Shown: one piece after another, positions 1 through 8,099 of the stretch
Layout: every line of letters starts with the position of its first letter
How positions within the stretch are numbered: the first letter of the stretch is position 1
NCBI RefSeq assembly: GCF_000313135.1
Contig: NW_004457265.1
Coordinates: 148,575-162,961 of the forward strand
Length of the DNA stretch: 14,387 nt
DNA from: Acanthamoeba castellanii str. Neff
Lineage: Eukaryota > Discosea > Longamoebia > Acanthamoebidae
Reading direction: 5' to 3'
Translations under genes and position numbers: made by a program
Notes under the pieces: model-generated
The model's database searches: none
What the model saw: the letters and a program-made list of their open reading frames with translations, nothing else
Told to the model about the DNA's origin: nothing

Positions 1-26
1 GGGCCGAGTTAACGCAACCTGCTTAC

Positions 27-86
27 CTTGGTTACGGTGTGCCAATGGAGGTTACCGAACTCCGCATCGTAGGTTCCGTCTGTCAT
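27..86 (-). CDS. first coding exon of a divergent gene running off the left edge
   Basis: On the minus strand an ATG at 86 opens 20 codons (MTDGTYDAEFGNLHWHTVTK) that end exactly at a strong GTAAGC splice donor (minus-strand GT at 26-25). The exon is 60 nt and the intron is in phase 0. Reading on past the donor reaches a stop within a few codons, which supports splicing. The rest of the gene lies outside the window, so the product is unknown. It is head-to-head with the amine oxidase, 150 bp away, so the two may share a promoter. The exon is short and could be chance; the donor quality and the divergent layout are the main support. Confidence 0.5.
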
Positions 87-236
87 TTTCCTTCCTCGAA
101 AATGAAGTGTGGCTATTGGTGGGTACCAACCAATCGCTGGCCACCGGCAAGGGAGCGGAGGGGAACATAAGGCGGCGGCGCACAGAGCGCACTCGCACCC
201 CCAACCCGCTAAAGCACTACACCTACCCCACAGGAG
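87..236. promoter_or_regulatory. short divergent promoter region with CCAAT boxes
   Basis: This 150-bp gap separates the leftward exon from the amine oxidase start. It holds an inverted CCAAT box (ATTGG, 115-119) and a direct CCAAT box (130-134) only 10 bp apart. Facing CCAAT boxes are common in eukaryotic bidirectional promoters, where they bind NF-Y-type factors. No clear TATA box is visible. The role is inferred from layout. Confidence 0.4.
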
Positions 237-2566
237 ATGAACCGCTTTGTCACGCTGGTTATCCTTGCGTGCTTCCTCACCATCGCGGTACGGCTGCAAC
301 CTTTGTTTTAGCTACTCTGCGCAGTCGAATTCCCCGTTGGCCATGCAAACGGAGTTGTTGTTGTTTTCTTCTTGCCAAAGGCGGCGACGACGACCCGCGT
401 GAAGGTGGCCATCGTCGGTGCTGGAGCCGCAGGCATCGGAGCCGGTTACCACTTCCACGAGAAGGGCATGGACGACTTTGTCATTGTGGAGGCCCGAGAC
501 CGAGTAGGAGGACGCTTGCACTCAGTTCAGGTAAACAACTAAGTTGTTTCCCCTATGATCAATTACGAAGCACCGCTTATGATCATCATCATCAACATCA
601 ACAACAACAGTTCTTCAACCACACCGTGGACTTGGGCGGTGCCTGGTTCCAGGGCACTAACGGAAGTCTCCTCTGGGAGCTCAAACAGTACGTTTTTACC
701 GCTTCGCGATTAGAATCTACTTAGCTGGTTTCTTCTTTCATTTCTTTGCTCTGAGGGTCCGCACAATTTCATCTCAAATTCAATATTGCTAAACTGCAGA
801 AAGTATGATCTTCCGTGCGCCTACACCGACTTCGTGGACATGTACACTTTCTATCCCAACGGCAGCCTGATTCCTGATGTACGCACACACTCCTCCAACC
901 GCTCGCTTTTGCCACCGGCCAACTCACTGTGTGTGTGTGTGTGTTTGTGTGGCAAAACGAATGCATTTCGCAGGACGTTGTGAATCACTACCTCACCGAG
1001 TCTGATGCCATGTACTCCGAACTGGAAGACGTCGCCGCCCAGATGGCTGAGCAGGTTACACCGGACAAGTCCCTCATGGGTGCTATTGAGGATATTGGTT
1101 TCCTGAGCAGTACCATGAACGAAACGGACTACGCTGTCCGGAATTGGATGCTCTGGTACTACTTTGGCTGGGCTTACGGAGAACAACTCGAGTACTTGAC
1201 TGCTTATCTCCTCCACCCCGAGTGATGTTGATAGCCCTCCCCCCCTCCCTTCGTGCTAACACCAACATCAACCAACCGTGCAGAGGAGTCGGTCTGAGGG
1301 CCATGATGGATGAGGGCGACCCCAAGGCGGACTTTGCTGCGGAGGACTGCCTGAACCTGGCCGGCTTCCAGAACCTCCTCATCAAGATGTCGGAGCCCTT
1401 CCGGCAGAAGATTCGACTCTCATCGCCCGTCAAGTTGGTCGACTATTCCAATGACATCATCAAGATCACAACGGCGAACGGAGATGTCATTGAAGCCGAG
1501 AAAGTCATCATGTACATTCTCCGCCGCTATTGCTTCCACACCACCACCACCACCGCCACCGCCCTAACCATCTTGATATATGTCTCCAGGGCGATTCCCG
1601 ACCACCTGCTTGTCGAGGGGAGCATCGAGTTCACCCCTGCCCTGCCCACCATGTTCCCATTGCTGGCCTCGTTCTCTGGTATCACCTACCATTTTATGTT
1701 GTTGGACAGTTCATTGTTTGTTTATCGCAGCTCACACCTTTATCAGGAAGGGCTCAGTATATGAAGGTGTTTCTGCACTTCCCGACGTACTTCTGGGAGG
1801 CCCTGGGCGACCGGGAGTTCTTTGCCTACACCCACTCGACTGAGGGCTACTTCCCATCTTTCCAGAACTTGAATCTTCCCAAGGTACTGACTGAGCTGCT
1901 ACAACATTTGCCTCTCTTGTGGATTACACCTTCTATGGTAGATGTGTACACATGGCTCCACTCACCTGCTCACCTCGATGTATTGCAGCTACTCCCTGGA
2001 TCCAATATACTGGTTGCCACAATTACTGGCGACGAGGGCAAGCGTTTGGCCAACCTCACCGATGCTCAGATTCAGGCTGAAATCATGGTGGTGCTGAGGG
2101 CTATGTTCCCTGGCGCCCCTGAGCCCGATGGTATCTACCACTTCTGCATCTGTTGTAGGCCCGTCTATGCTTACAATTGTTTTTTTTCTTGCTTCTCCTT
2201 ACAGGCTTCCTGAGGAACAGCTGGTGGGAGGATCCCTACAGCATGTCTGTGTGGGCTGGGACAAATATCAATGCCTACCCCTCCCTCCGACGTGCATTCC
2301 TCGTCCCTGTTCAAGAGAAGGTCTACTTTGCTGGTGAGTGGGCAGCTGACAAGTACAATGGGTAACTGATCTCTCCTCTTCTCCTCACTGCCTAACTCAC
2401 TTTTGATGCTAACCACACATGTCTTTTTTATGGTCATGAAAGGTATGTGCATGGTGCCATGTACACAGGTATTGAACAGGCCAAGGCAATCAATGACTGC
2501 TTCCAGACCTCAACATCATTGTCATCTGCTTCAATGCTCACTCCCCTGCTCTCTCTCTTCTTCTGA
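237..2566 (+). CDS. secreted FAD-dependent amine (polyamine) oxidase, 11 exons
   Basis: Flavin amine oxidase, closest in pattern to plant/fungal polyamine oxidases, which oxidise polyamines to aminoaldehydes and H2O2. Exons deduced: 237-287, 381-530, 611-687, 800-878, 974-1221, 1284-1511, 1590-1678, 1747-1883, 1989-2130, 2205-2361, 2443-2566. All ten introns are GT-AG and the phases join to 1482 nt (493 aa plus stop). Residues 1-17 are a hydrophobic signal peptide (MNRFVTLVILACFLTIA). Residues 26-35 carry the Rossmann FAD motif (VAIVGAGAAG) and about 52-62 the E-A-R-D-R-V-G-G-R motif. D-L-G-G-A-W-F-Q-G follows near 74. Exon 8 has Y-M-K-V-F-L-H-F-P, and the C-terminal FAD-contact segment reads F-A-G-E-W, then Y-N-G-Y-V-H-G. 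A Ser-rich, hydrophobic tail (ending L-L-S-L-F-F) could be a GPI signal, but it is short. Substrate preference cannot be read from sequence; secretion is inferred from the signal peptide. Confidence 0.93.
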
Positions 2567-2583
2567 AGAGCTACCAGTGCTTC

Positions 2584-2790
2584 TTAATAAACTTTTGCAA
2601 CTTCTCTGCCTGCTTGCTCTGCAACCTGCGTCCATCTCCCTGGGTATTTGTTTTGTTTGGAAGAGTTTATGTGTAAGGTGCCTTCAAAGGGTGCCAGTTT
2701 GGCACTGCTGAATGATAACCAAGAGGGCTCGATGGCGCGTAGATCGTGCGCAAGATCGTCGGTGTGTGGCGTGTCTTCAGCATTGGGCAT
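2584..2790 (-). CDS. possible small ORF on the opposite strand, uncertain
   Basis: A 68-codon minus-strand ORF (beginning MPNAEDTPHTDDLAHD) overlaps the 3' end of the oxidase transcript. Its first half has ordinary soluble-protein composition. About 60 nt upstream on the same strand is a TATA-like CATAAATA directly next to a CRE-like TTACGTCA (2848-2861 area). This arrangement is the main reason to list it. There is no recognisable domain and the end overlaps the oxidase AATAAA, so it may be chance. The rest of 2600-3025 shows no convincing gene. Confidence 0.22.
   Translation of the reverse strand: MPNAEDTPHTDDLAHDLRAIEPSWLSFSSAKLAPFEGTLHINSSKQNKYPGRWTQVAEQAGREVAKVY
2586..2591 (+). promoter_or_regulatory. 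polyadenylation signal of the amine oxidase
   Basis: AATAAA begins 20 nt after the oxidase stop codon. It is the only exact hexamer close behind the gene. Confidence 0.65.
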
Positions 2791-3025
2791 TGTGGTGGTG
2801 ATGCAGACACACTGTTGTTCGGGCTGCGATTCAGTGCGTGCGCGCAGTATTTATGACGTAACTCAAGCCCAAGTTGACTGTTGTGGTGGTTGTTCTGCAT
2901 ATGTAGGAGCGATGATGGTGGACATGCCGAGGCTCGATAGGCGCGGCTCGACGGAGGCGCTGCCCAACGGAACGACGCCAGGGCACCACCGAGCGGGCTT
3001 GGCGCTGACGATGGAGGCCGCGCTA

Positions 3026-3031
3026 TTTATT
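3026..3031 (-). promoter_or_regulatory. polyadenylation signal of the membrane-protein gene
   Basis: TTTATT on the plus strand is AATAAA on the minus strand, 66 nt past the stop codon at 3098-3100. Confidence 0.5.
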
Positions 3032-3097
3032 TTTTCCATGAATAAGAAAAGAAATAAATCCTCGGGTGATCACAGTAGGTCATGCACCATTTGCACG

Positions 3098-3955
3098 TCA
3101 TGTGGCCTGGTACTGGTAGTGGTACCAACAAAGACAAAGCAAAAGAAAAAATAAGGCGATGGCCCAAGATCCCTCGACGACCACCTGGTCAACTGCTTTG
3201 GTGATGAAGCCCAAGTGGAGCCCACGGCCCAAACGTGTTCCTGGGTATTCTGGGTATAGGCCACCTTGGGTGAGCTCACGATGGGCACACAAGCCAGCAC
3301 CACAAGAAGTGCACGAAGGGTACTCTTGGCAAGGATGTCGTTGATGAGGAGCACTTCCAGCCACAGCATGAAGCCCAGGGGCAGAGAGACGCACAAGGTG
3401 GCAAGGAGGCTAAGCGCAAAGCCGTGGCGAAAGACGAAGCCTTGCCCGACAAAAAAAACAAGCGCGAAAAAGCTCGCCATGAGAACAACAAGCCCCATGA
3501 TCGAGTAGATGAAGTGCTGCACGTACACACACCAAAGCAATTGCATTAGCGTGGGAAGCAGGGCGCAAGAGAGAGAGAGAGAGATAAGGTCTACGCACAG
3601 GTATTAGGAGGCGCAGGTCTCGAGTGCGCAATCCAACGTAGCCAACTGTGGCCACTACAAGATGAGCAATCCAGACAAGCCACCAACTGAAGGGGATGGA
3701 GTTGGCCAATGAAAGAAACAGAATTGGCACAAACTTGGGCGTGTGTGTTTGGGGGGGAGGGGGGATTAGTCAGAATAATACAACCTATGCTTTTGCTGGC
3801 AGGTACCACTTGCAATAGGATGATGGATGCTGAAAGCCACTTGGGTAAGCACTCGCCACTTGGAAACCTTGCGACCGTGTGCATGTCTTGTTTGTTTTTT
3901 TGCTAGCTACTGAAGCAGGCGAACGCAGTGACGCAGTTGGCCTAAATGTGGCCAT
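3098..3955 (-). CDS. multi-pass membrane protein, weakly TMEM185 / Fragile-X-F-associated-like, 5 exons
   Basis: Exons in transcript order: 3955-3911, 3839-3807, 3733-3599, 3516-3324, 3240-3098. Introns are 71, 73, 82 and 83 nt, all GT-AG with agreeing phases, giving 549 nt (182 aa plus stop). The product starts MATFRPTASLRSPAS. It then has a hydrophobic stretch across the exon 2/3 joint (I-I-L-L-Q-V-F-V-P-I-L-F) leading to I-P-F-S-W-W-L-V-W. Two strong membrane segments lie in exon 4 and one near the C-terminus (about W-A-I-A-L-F-F-L-L-L-C-L-C-W). The L-x-L-x2-x-I-P-x-S-W-W-x-V pattern recalls the Tmemb_185A/Fragile-X-F family, whose function is poorly known; this match is by eye only. The last intron is the least certain, because the sequence read through its donor stays open and hydrophobic. 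An in-frame upstream ATG at 3997 is an alternative start. Confidence 0.72.
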
Positions 3956-4130
3956 TGGGCAGTGAGTTTCCTCTCCTTTTTCTTTCTTCTCATGCATTCT
4001 TTTTCTCTGAAGCTGGGCAACTGCATGTTCAGGGCTGTTTGTTTTTTTTGTAACCAGCTTTCTTCTTCTCCTTGGCGCCTTTATTTGTACCCCTAATGCT
4101 ACAGCAACATGCTGTAGATGACCTTGATGA

Positions 4131-4432
4131 GCCTTTTGATATCATTGTGGGGCAATGCAGAGGAACATCCCAGTTCCATTATCTTCTTGATCTGGGTCCA
4201 CATCATGGTGGCATCTGCTCAGCTGAATGAGTCTTAGGCCAACATCATCAGCAGTGCAGTCAAGACCATCATCATCTGCTCCAACCACTCTTACATCACA
4301 ACCTGGATGATGACTGGTGGGGCTTCAGGTCAGTGCAGCTGGTACCCCAACCTTGTCTTGACCTTTGCCACGCTCCTCCAGCTCAACCTCCACAGCATCA
4401 GCTCCCAGCACACCTGCACAGGTACTCTACCC
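4131..4432 (+). pseudogene. broken coding-like remnant, possibly a transposase piece
   Basis: One plus frame reads through about 100 codons with a single TAG (near 4234) and includes N-H-S-Y-I-T-T-W-M-M-T-G-G-A-S-G-Q. It ends at a good splice-donor context (CACAGGTACT) followed by an intron-like stretch. The helix, then T-T-W, then G-G-A-S-G order loosely resembles the middle of hAT-type transposases, but there is no decisive motif. The opposite strand also has long open stretches, so the strand is not certain. Confidence 0.27.
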
Positions 4433-4583
4433 TTCCCCCTTTTCATTGTGTATGTGTATGTGATTAAACAGATCACTAACTACCCACTAAATCAACAGAT
4501 TTACCACCCCTCTTCAACCCTGCAATTGGAACCATCATGCAAGAGAAATTGAAAATCCTGAGGAACCCAACACCCACTTCCAC

Positions 4584-4690
4584 AGATGCAGCAGCACCCA
4601 CAGCAACAGACACAGGCACAGCAGCACATCTCACAGCAAGTGCCACAGGAGCTGGAGCAGGAGCACGAGCAGGAGCAGGGACAGAAGCCC
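4584..4690 (+). repeat. CAG-rich low-complexity tract
   Basis: Trinucleotide-periodic, CAG/GCA/AGC-rich sequence. One frame reads as Gln/Glu-rich (QMQQHPQQQTQAQQ), another as Ala/Thr-rich and the third as Ser/Arg-rich. All are open, so ORF length here says nothing about coding. Confidence 0.6.
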
Positions 4691-5067
4691 TCACCACCAC
4701 AAGCAGTCCCACAGCTCCAACCTTGACAACATATCTCATCCAAGTCCTCACACTCTGTGAGGGAGTCTGCAGTGGAGCTTCAGGAGGTGCTCCCTGATGA
4801 AAGTGGTGAGCTTTCAAGCACTCACTGATGTCACATGTCACCTCTGTGAGAAAGGCTTGGACTGCACTCATGTGCACAATCAGGGGTGATGGCCTGGAGT
4901 GTGCTGACACATTGGGCGCATCACTGTCATTTGACACCTTAGGACCACCATTGAATCCATCTAATAGTCCATTTAAATAAACTCTTGTGAACTTGATGGT
5001 GTCCTTAGACAGCCACACACACTTGTGTGGACCAAGCCACATGAGTTGTCTGTGGTGCATAATGATT

Positions 5068-5071
<4 letters not shown>

Positions 5072-5107
<36 letters not shown>
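5072..5107 (+). repeat. (TG)18 microsatellite
   Basis: An uninterrupted TG dinucleotide run followed by GGTGCAGG. The TG tract plus terminal CAG resembles the ends of the TG-rich introns elsewhere in the window (about 929-951 and 11442-11461), so it may be a fossil intron of the degenerate element. Confidence 0.85.
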
Positions 5108-5111
<4 letters not shown>

Positions 5112-5375
5112 CAGGCCTTGTGTGCCCAACTTCCTGAACCAGCCTGTCATGCCTCCATGCACCTCATACTGCAAGTCATGGAATAGCTGAAGTTCAGATG
5201 AAAGCTGGCATGAAAATGACTGGCCCAAAGTGGAGTGTAGTTGAGGACACTTCATGCTTCAGTGCTGGAAGAGTAGGCCATAAGGATGAGCTGGTAGAAG
5301 ACATGACCTGTTGTTGTTGGTAAGCAAGCAGGTAAGAGAGAAGCACATTGCACTATGTAAAATGCAAGGAAAAAA

Positions 5376-5926
5376 TTACATTCTCAGCTGAATCAGGAGC
5401 AATCTGGGTCTCTCGGCGGTGATGTGGCAGCGCCCCGGTCTCCTGACCCAAGCATCGAAGCGAGGCCACACCGGCATGACATGGGTCGGAGTGTTTACAC
5501 CGTTGGGGATCGTCTTGTCCTCGCGCAGATCCTCGTGAAGTAACGTGCCACCATGAAGATCTCGTGCGGCAGATTCTTGGAGTTTGCGTAGCCCTCGGGC
5601 ACTCCCCCTAGCGATAGCAGGCGCATCTCGCAGCCCTTTTGCACGGGCGCGTGGCCATAGGTCTTGGCGCGCGGCATGGGCATGTTGCGGATCGGAGGAG
5701 GGATCGCGTAGGTCCGCGATTCCTGGTCGATGAAGATCCAGACCGAGCGATCCGCTGACGGGAGTTGATCTGCGGCGGGCACGTAACCCTCGGCGATGAG
5801 CTCGCTTTCGGTGCGATCGCTGGCCTCGACATCGCACGGTTTCCATTCGTGATTGAGGCCCAGCGCGACGCGCGTCTTGTTGTCGTCGGACGACACGCAC
5901 TGACGAAAGACCTTGTTGATCAGCAT
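5376..5926 (-). pseudogene. unrecognised virus-like gene, probably frameshifted
   Basis: From an ATG at 5926 one minus-strand frame runs 144 codons to a TAA at 5495-5497 (starts MLINKVFRQC, includes S-V-W-I-F-I-D-Q-E-S-R and I-R-N-M-P-M-P-R-A-K-T-Y-G-H-A). Near 5520-5550 the protein-like signal passes to a second frame. That frame reads N-G-V-N-T-P-T-H-V-M-P-V-W-P and stays open to a TAA at 5376-5378. I therefore infer one indel near 5540 and an original product of about 180 aa. There is no intron, and CpG and GC are high, unlike the block to its right on the minus strand. A GCATAAAAAG motif sits 39 nt before the ATG, shared with the gene at 6802. I recognise no family. It is transcribed away from the gene at 6039. 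Confidence 0.5.
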
Positions 5927-5965
5927 TGTGTGGAGAATAAGAGAATCCGCCCCCTTGCGTTCGTT

Positions 5966-5975
5966 CTTTTTATGC
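5966..5975 (-). promoter_or_regulatory. TATA-like island promoter motif GCATAAAAAG, copy 1
   Basis: On the minus strand this 10-mer ends 39 nt before the ATG at 5926. The identical 10-mer lies 38 nt before the ATG at 6802. The same sequence at the same distance ahead of two unrelated genes points to a core promoter element used by the island. Confidence 0.55.
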
Positions 5976-6038
5976 CAAATGACATCGCTTGGGCTCCGCT
6001 CACATATTACACATCGTCCGAAAACAGCAACAACAAAC

Positions 6039-6374
6039 ATGCACGCCGTCTCATCCATCCCGCTATCCTTCATGCAGCGCTTCCACGATCCGCCGCTCGA
6101 GTATGCCGACACAATCACGCCGGGCACCGTATGTGTCGTCTACGCCACCGAGAGCACGCACGACGACGATCACGCCGAGAGATTCGTGGTCATGCAGATC
6201 CGCGAGCGATTCAGGAGCGGATGCCCCAAGCGGATCATCGCCGAGCATCCCGAACGCCGCGAACAAAACAAGACCGACTGGCAACGCCACTACTACAGCA
6301 CGTCCAAGAAGCGGTGGTTCTGTAAGGCCATTGACGGACTACGTCATCCTATTTGGAACTATCATTTCGAGTAA
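6039..6374 (+). CDS. small intronless virus-like protein, 111 aa, unrecognised
   Basis: The ATG at 6039 is preceded by an A-rich leader (CAACAACAAAC) typical of a good eukaryotic or viral start context. The ORF runs 111 codons to TAA at 6372-6374. The product begins MHAVSSIPLSFMQRFHDPP and has a central acidic/His patch (S-T-H-D-D-D-H-A-E-R). Its C-terminal half is basic and aromatic (H-Y-Y-S-T-S-K-K-R-W-F-C) and ends I-W-N-Y-H-F-E. There are no membrane segments or known domain. The stop codon is part of TAATAAA, so stop and polyadenylation signal overlap. It diverges from the gene starting at 5926, with 112 bp between the start codons. It is the only island gene with no visible break. Confidence 0.62.
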   Translation: MHAVSSIPLSFMQRFHDPPLEYADTITPGTVCVVYATESTHDDDHAERFVVMQIRERFRSGCPKRIIAEHPERREQNKTDWQRHYYSTSKKRWFCKAIDGLRHPIWNYHFE

Positions 6375-6378
6375 TAAA
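6373..6378 (+). promoter_or_regulatory. AATAAA overlapping the stop codon of the 111-aa gene
   Basis: The hexamer starts at the second base of the TAA stop (TAATAAA). The next gene's coding frame begins within a few bases of it. Confidence 0.45.
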
Positions 6379-6782
6379 CACCGACATGGACACAAGAAGA
6401 TCTGCGACGCGCGCTGGGCTTCGTGGAACGGATGGTTCGCGACGATGGCAAGTACAAGTTCTACTTTATCGCGCATGAAGAATCGGCCGCGATTGTGCAT
6501 GCCATCGCCCAGAATCGGATCGTGGACGGCATCTACGAGCGCATCCAACATAACATGGGAGGCGCGGCACCCCCCACCACGTTCAAAATCAAACTGTGGA
6601 GCGGTGGCGAGTCAGACGCATGGCACGTCGAACGCCCCAAAGACATGAAGATCTTGGGCGGCCTTAAGCATCGAATCGAACATGGCAAATACGAAATCGC
6701 CAACAACGACAGTCACACGAAAGCAAAAATCGATGTTTCCGGTCTGCTTGTGTGCATAAAAAGCCAAAAAGTTCGGCCATAA
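6378..6782 (+). CDS. small unrecognised protein, 5' end unclear
   Basis: One frame is open from just after 6377 to the TAA at 6780-6782. Its only in-frame ATG near the beginning is at 6432 (MVRDDGKYKFYFIAHEESAA; 116 aa). The open frame extends upstream with protein-like sequence (T-Q-E-D-L-R-R-A-L-G-F-V-E-R-M-V) but has no ATG. A good ATG at 6386 is in another frame, so a one-base deletion just after 6386 would explain the missing start. The product includes H-A-I-A-Q-N-R-I-V-D-G-I and W-S-G-G-E-S-D-A-W. No family recognised. Only 19 nt separate its stop from the next ATG, which is viral-style packing. Confidence 0.5.
   Translation, partial: TPTWTQEDLRRALGFVERMVRDDGKYKFYFIAHEESAAIVHAIAQNRIVDGIYERIQHNMGGAAPPTTFKIKLWSGGESDAWHVERPKDMKILGGLKHRIEHGKYEIANNDSHTKAKIDVSGLLVCIKSQKVRP
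6754..6763 (+). promoter_or_regulatory. TATA-like island promoter motif GCATAAAAAG, copy 2
   Basis: An exact 10-base match to the minus-strand copy at 5966-5975. It lies inside the 3' end of the preceding coding sequence and ends 38 nt before the ATG at 6802. Confidence 0.55.
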
Positions 6783-6801
6783 ACACAACCCCACTTTCAC
6801 C

Positions 6802-8066
6802 ATGACTGGCACGCACTGCGATCCGCTTGAGCTCTTGACCGGCAACAAGTACCTCGAAAACGACTTCGAAACCCGAGTCGCCAAGGAACTGCTGGATGTC
6901 TGGCACCGATGTTCAATCGGCTGCGTGATCAGCGTCGGACCCAACGAATACGCCAGGGCCACCCAGCAGGGGTGGGTCGCGGCGTTCGACGGGCGCCCGA
7001 CGACCTGGCAGAGATTGCTCATCCGTTCGTCGCCACACGACAGTGGCACCAAACGCCGATCCTTCGGCGTGCGAGGTGATGGCGCCTTGCTCGATCGCAC
7101 CTTCACGATCGAATCGGTCAGCGAGTGGAAGGTCGACGATCCGAAACCGTACATCGAGCACGCTCTGACGAATCGCAAGTACGCCAGGGCCTTTATCGGC
7201 GTCATCTCAAAGTGCGAGAGCTGGAATGCACAGATCCAAGAGATCATGCAAGCCGTCATCCGAGCCTACACCGACGGCCAAGACAGAATCAGGCACTGGT
7301 CCAACATCGGGCCGGGTAAGAGGCCGACCGATTTGCCGCCGACCGACATCGATGCCGCCACACTGCGCAAGGTCAATGCCGGGTTGGCCTGGATCGGCGC
7401 GATGCGCTCCGTCTGTTCACACGAGAGCACGAAGCTCAAGATCCGAGGCAAGGGCGAAGAACCGTTGGCGTGGGAAGACGTCGACGATCGCGTGATGGCC
7501 CAACGCATCCGCGCCAACGATTCGGTCATCATCTTCGAGGTCATCGGTTTGGCGAACTACGGCGTCAAGTGCTCCATCGAGATCACGAGTGCCGCCCAGG
7601 ACATCCGCAGCTTCATGTGCCGCGAGACGCTGTGGATGGACCCGAACAGCATCGAGACGTGGATGGGTCGACGCGCTGTGCTCGCAACTCGGCATCGTCA
7701 AGATGGGCCATCGCAAGCGACTCGCCATCGCCATCCGCCACCTCGACGACGACAAACGCGCGTTCAAACTGGCTATCCCTCCGCTGCAGCGCTCGCGCTC
7801 GTCGCCCGATGTGTTGGAACCGGATCTCAGGTCGGGCCGGCTCCCACTGTCGTCGCGAACGTCGAGGGGCGGATCCGTCGTGGGTCGTCGGTCCGCGGAG
7901 CACCACCAAGGCCTACGCGAACATGTTCGGCGGCATCGCCGTCAAGTGCGTGTACGACGGCGACGTGAGCATCGACGGTGACGTATCGTTGGGCTACGCA
8001 TTTCGTCACATGACGACACATGCAACAAGGGGCCGCACAAATTGTGCAGCCGCCTTCAATAAATAG
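6802..8066 (+). pseudogene. large unrecognised virus-like protein gene with several frameshifts; SAM-like segment
   Basis: From ATG 6802 (MTGTHCDPLELLTGNKYLEN) a coherent frame runs about 288 codons to W-M-D-P-N-S-I-E-T-W near 7665. The protein signal then moves by one base to a frame reading V-D-A-L-C-S-Q-L-G-I-V-K-M-G-H-R-K-R-L-A. This closely resembles the final helix of SAM domains (L-G-I-x-K-x-G-H-R-K-R-x-L). Past about 7820-7870 the signal moves again, ending in A-Y-A-N-M-F-G-G-I-A-V-K-C, then V-S-I-D-G-D-V-S-L-G-Y, and a TAG at 8064-8066. The unbroken product would be roughly 420 aa. Only part of a SAM fold is visible, so protein binding is a guess. The start is chosen for the TATA-like motif 38 nt upstream. 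Indels could be true decay or assembly error. Confidence 0.52.
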
Positions 8067-8083
8067 ATAAATAAATCAATAAA
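8058..8083 (+). promoter_or_regulatory. three AATAAA signals at the end of the island
   Basis: AATAAA occurs at 8058-8063 (the last two sense codons, just before the TAG), 8070-8075 and 8078-8083. This gives a strong 3' end for the plus-strand gene and marks the edge of the virus-like cluster. Confidence 0.5.
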
Positions 8084-8099
8084 AAGAAATCCCGACGCT

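Larger units (their letters stand above)
4080..5390. mobile_element. CpG-starved block of degenerate transposon-like sequence
   Basis: By eye only three CpG occur in 4081-5400, against about five in the next 60 bases alone. CA/TG dinucleotides are abundant, as expected after CpG deamination. No intact gene is visible, but coding-like fragments, an intron-like segment (about 4422-4499, ending TCAACAG), a CAG-rich tract and a long TG repeat occur. Its depletion matches the transposase-bearing block at 8300-10000, so I read it as an old inactivated element or nest of elements. No terminal repeats were found. Confidence 0.5.

Noticed and set aside
107..724. 205-codon plus-strand ORF
   Set aside because: A false frame running across oxidase exons 1-3 and their introns. 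The spliced oxidase model explains the region.
4099..4117. 8-bp inverted repeat CTACAGCA / TGCTGTAG
   Set aside because: Short, single, AT/CA-biased context; no second copy seen to suggest a transposon end.
4476..5060. 194-codon minus-strand ORF
   Set aside because: Much of its length comes from the CAG-rich tract, which is open in all frames. The rest lies in the CpG desert where stop-creating codons are unevenly lost, and no domain is visible.
5765..6325. 186-codon plus-strand ORF antisense to the 5926 gene and overlapping the 6039 gene
   Set aside because: Arg/His/Ala-rich shadow typical of GC-rich DNA. The 6039 frame has the better start context and ends at a polyadenylation signal.
6612..7259. 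215-codon minus-strand ORF
   Set aside because: Antisense shadow of the 6378 and 6802 genes; low complexity for a protein and no start signals.
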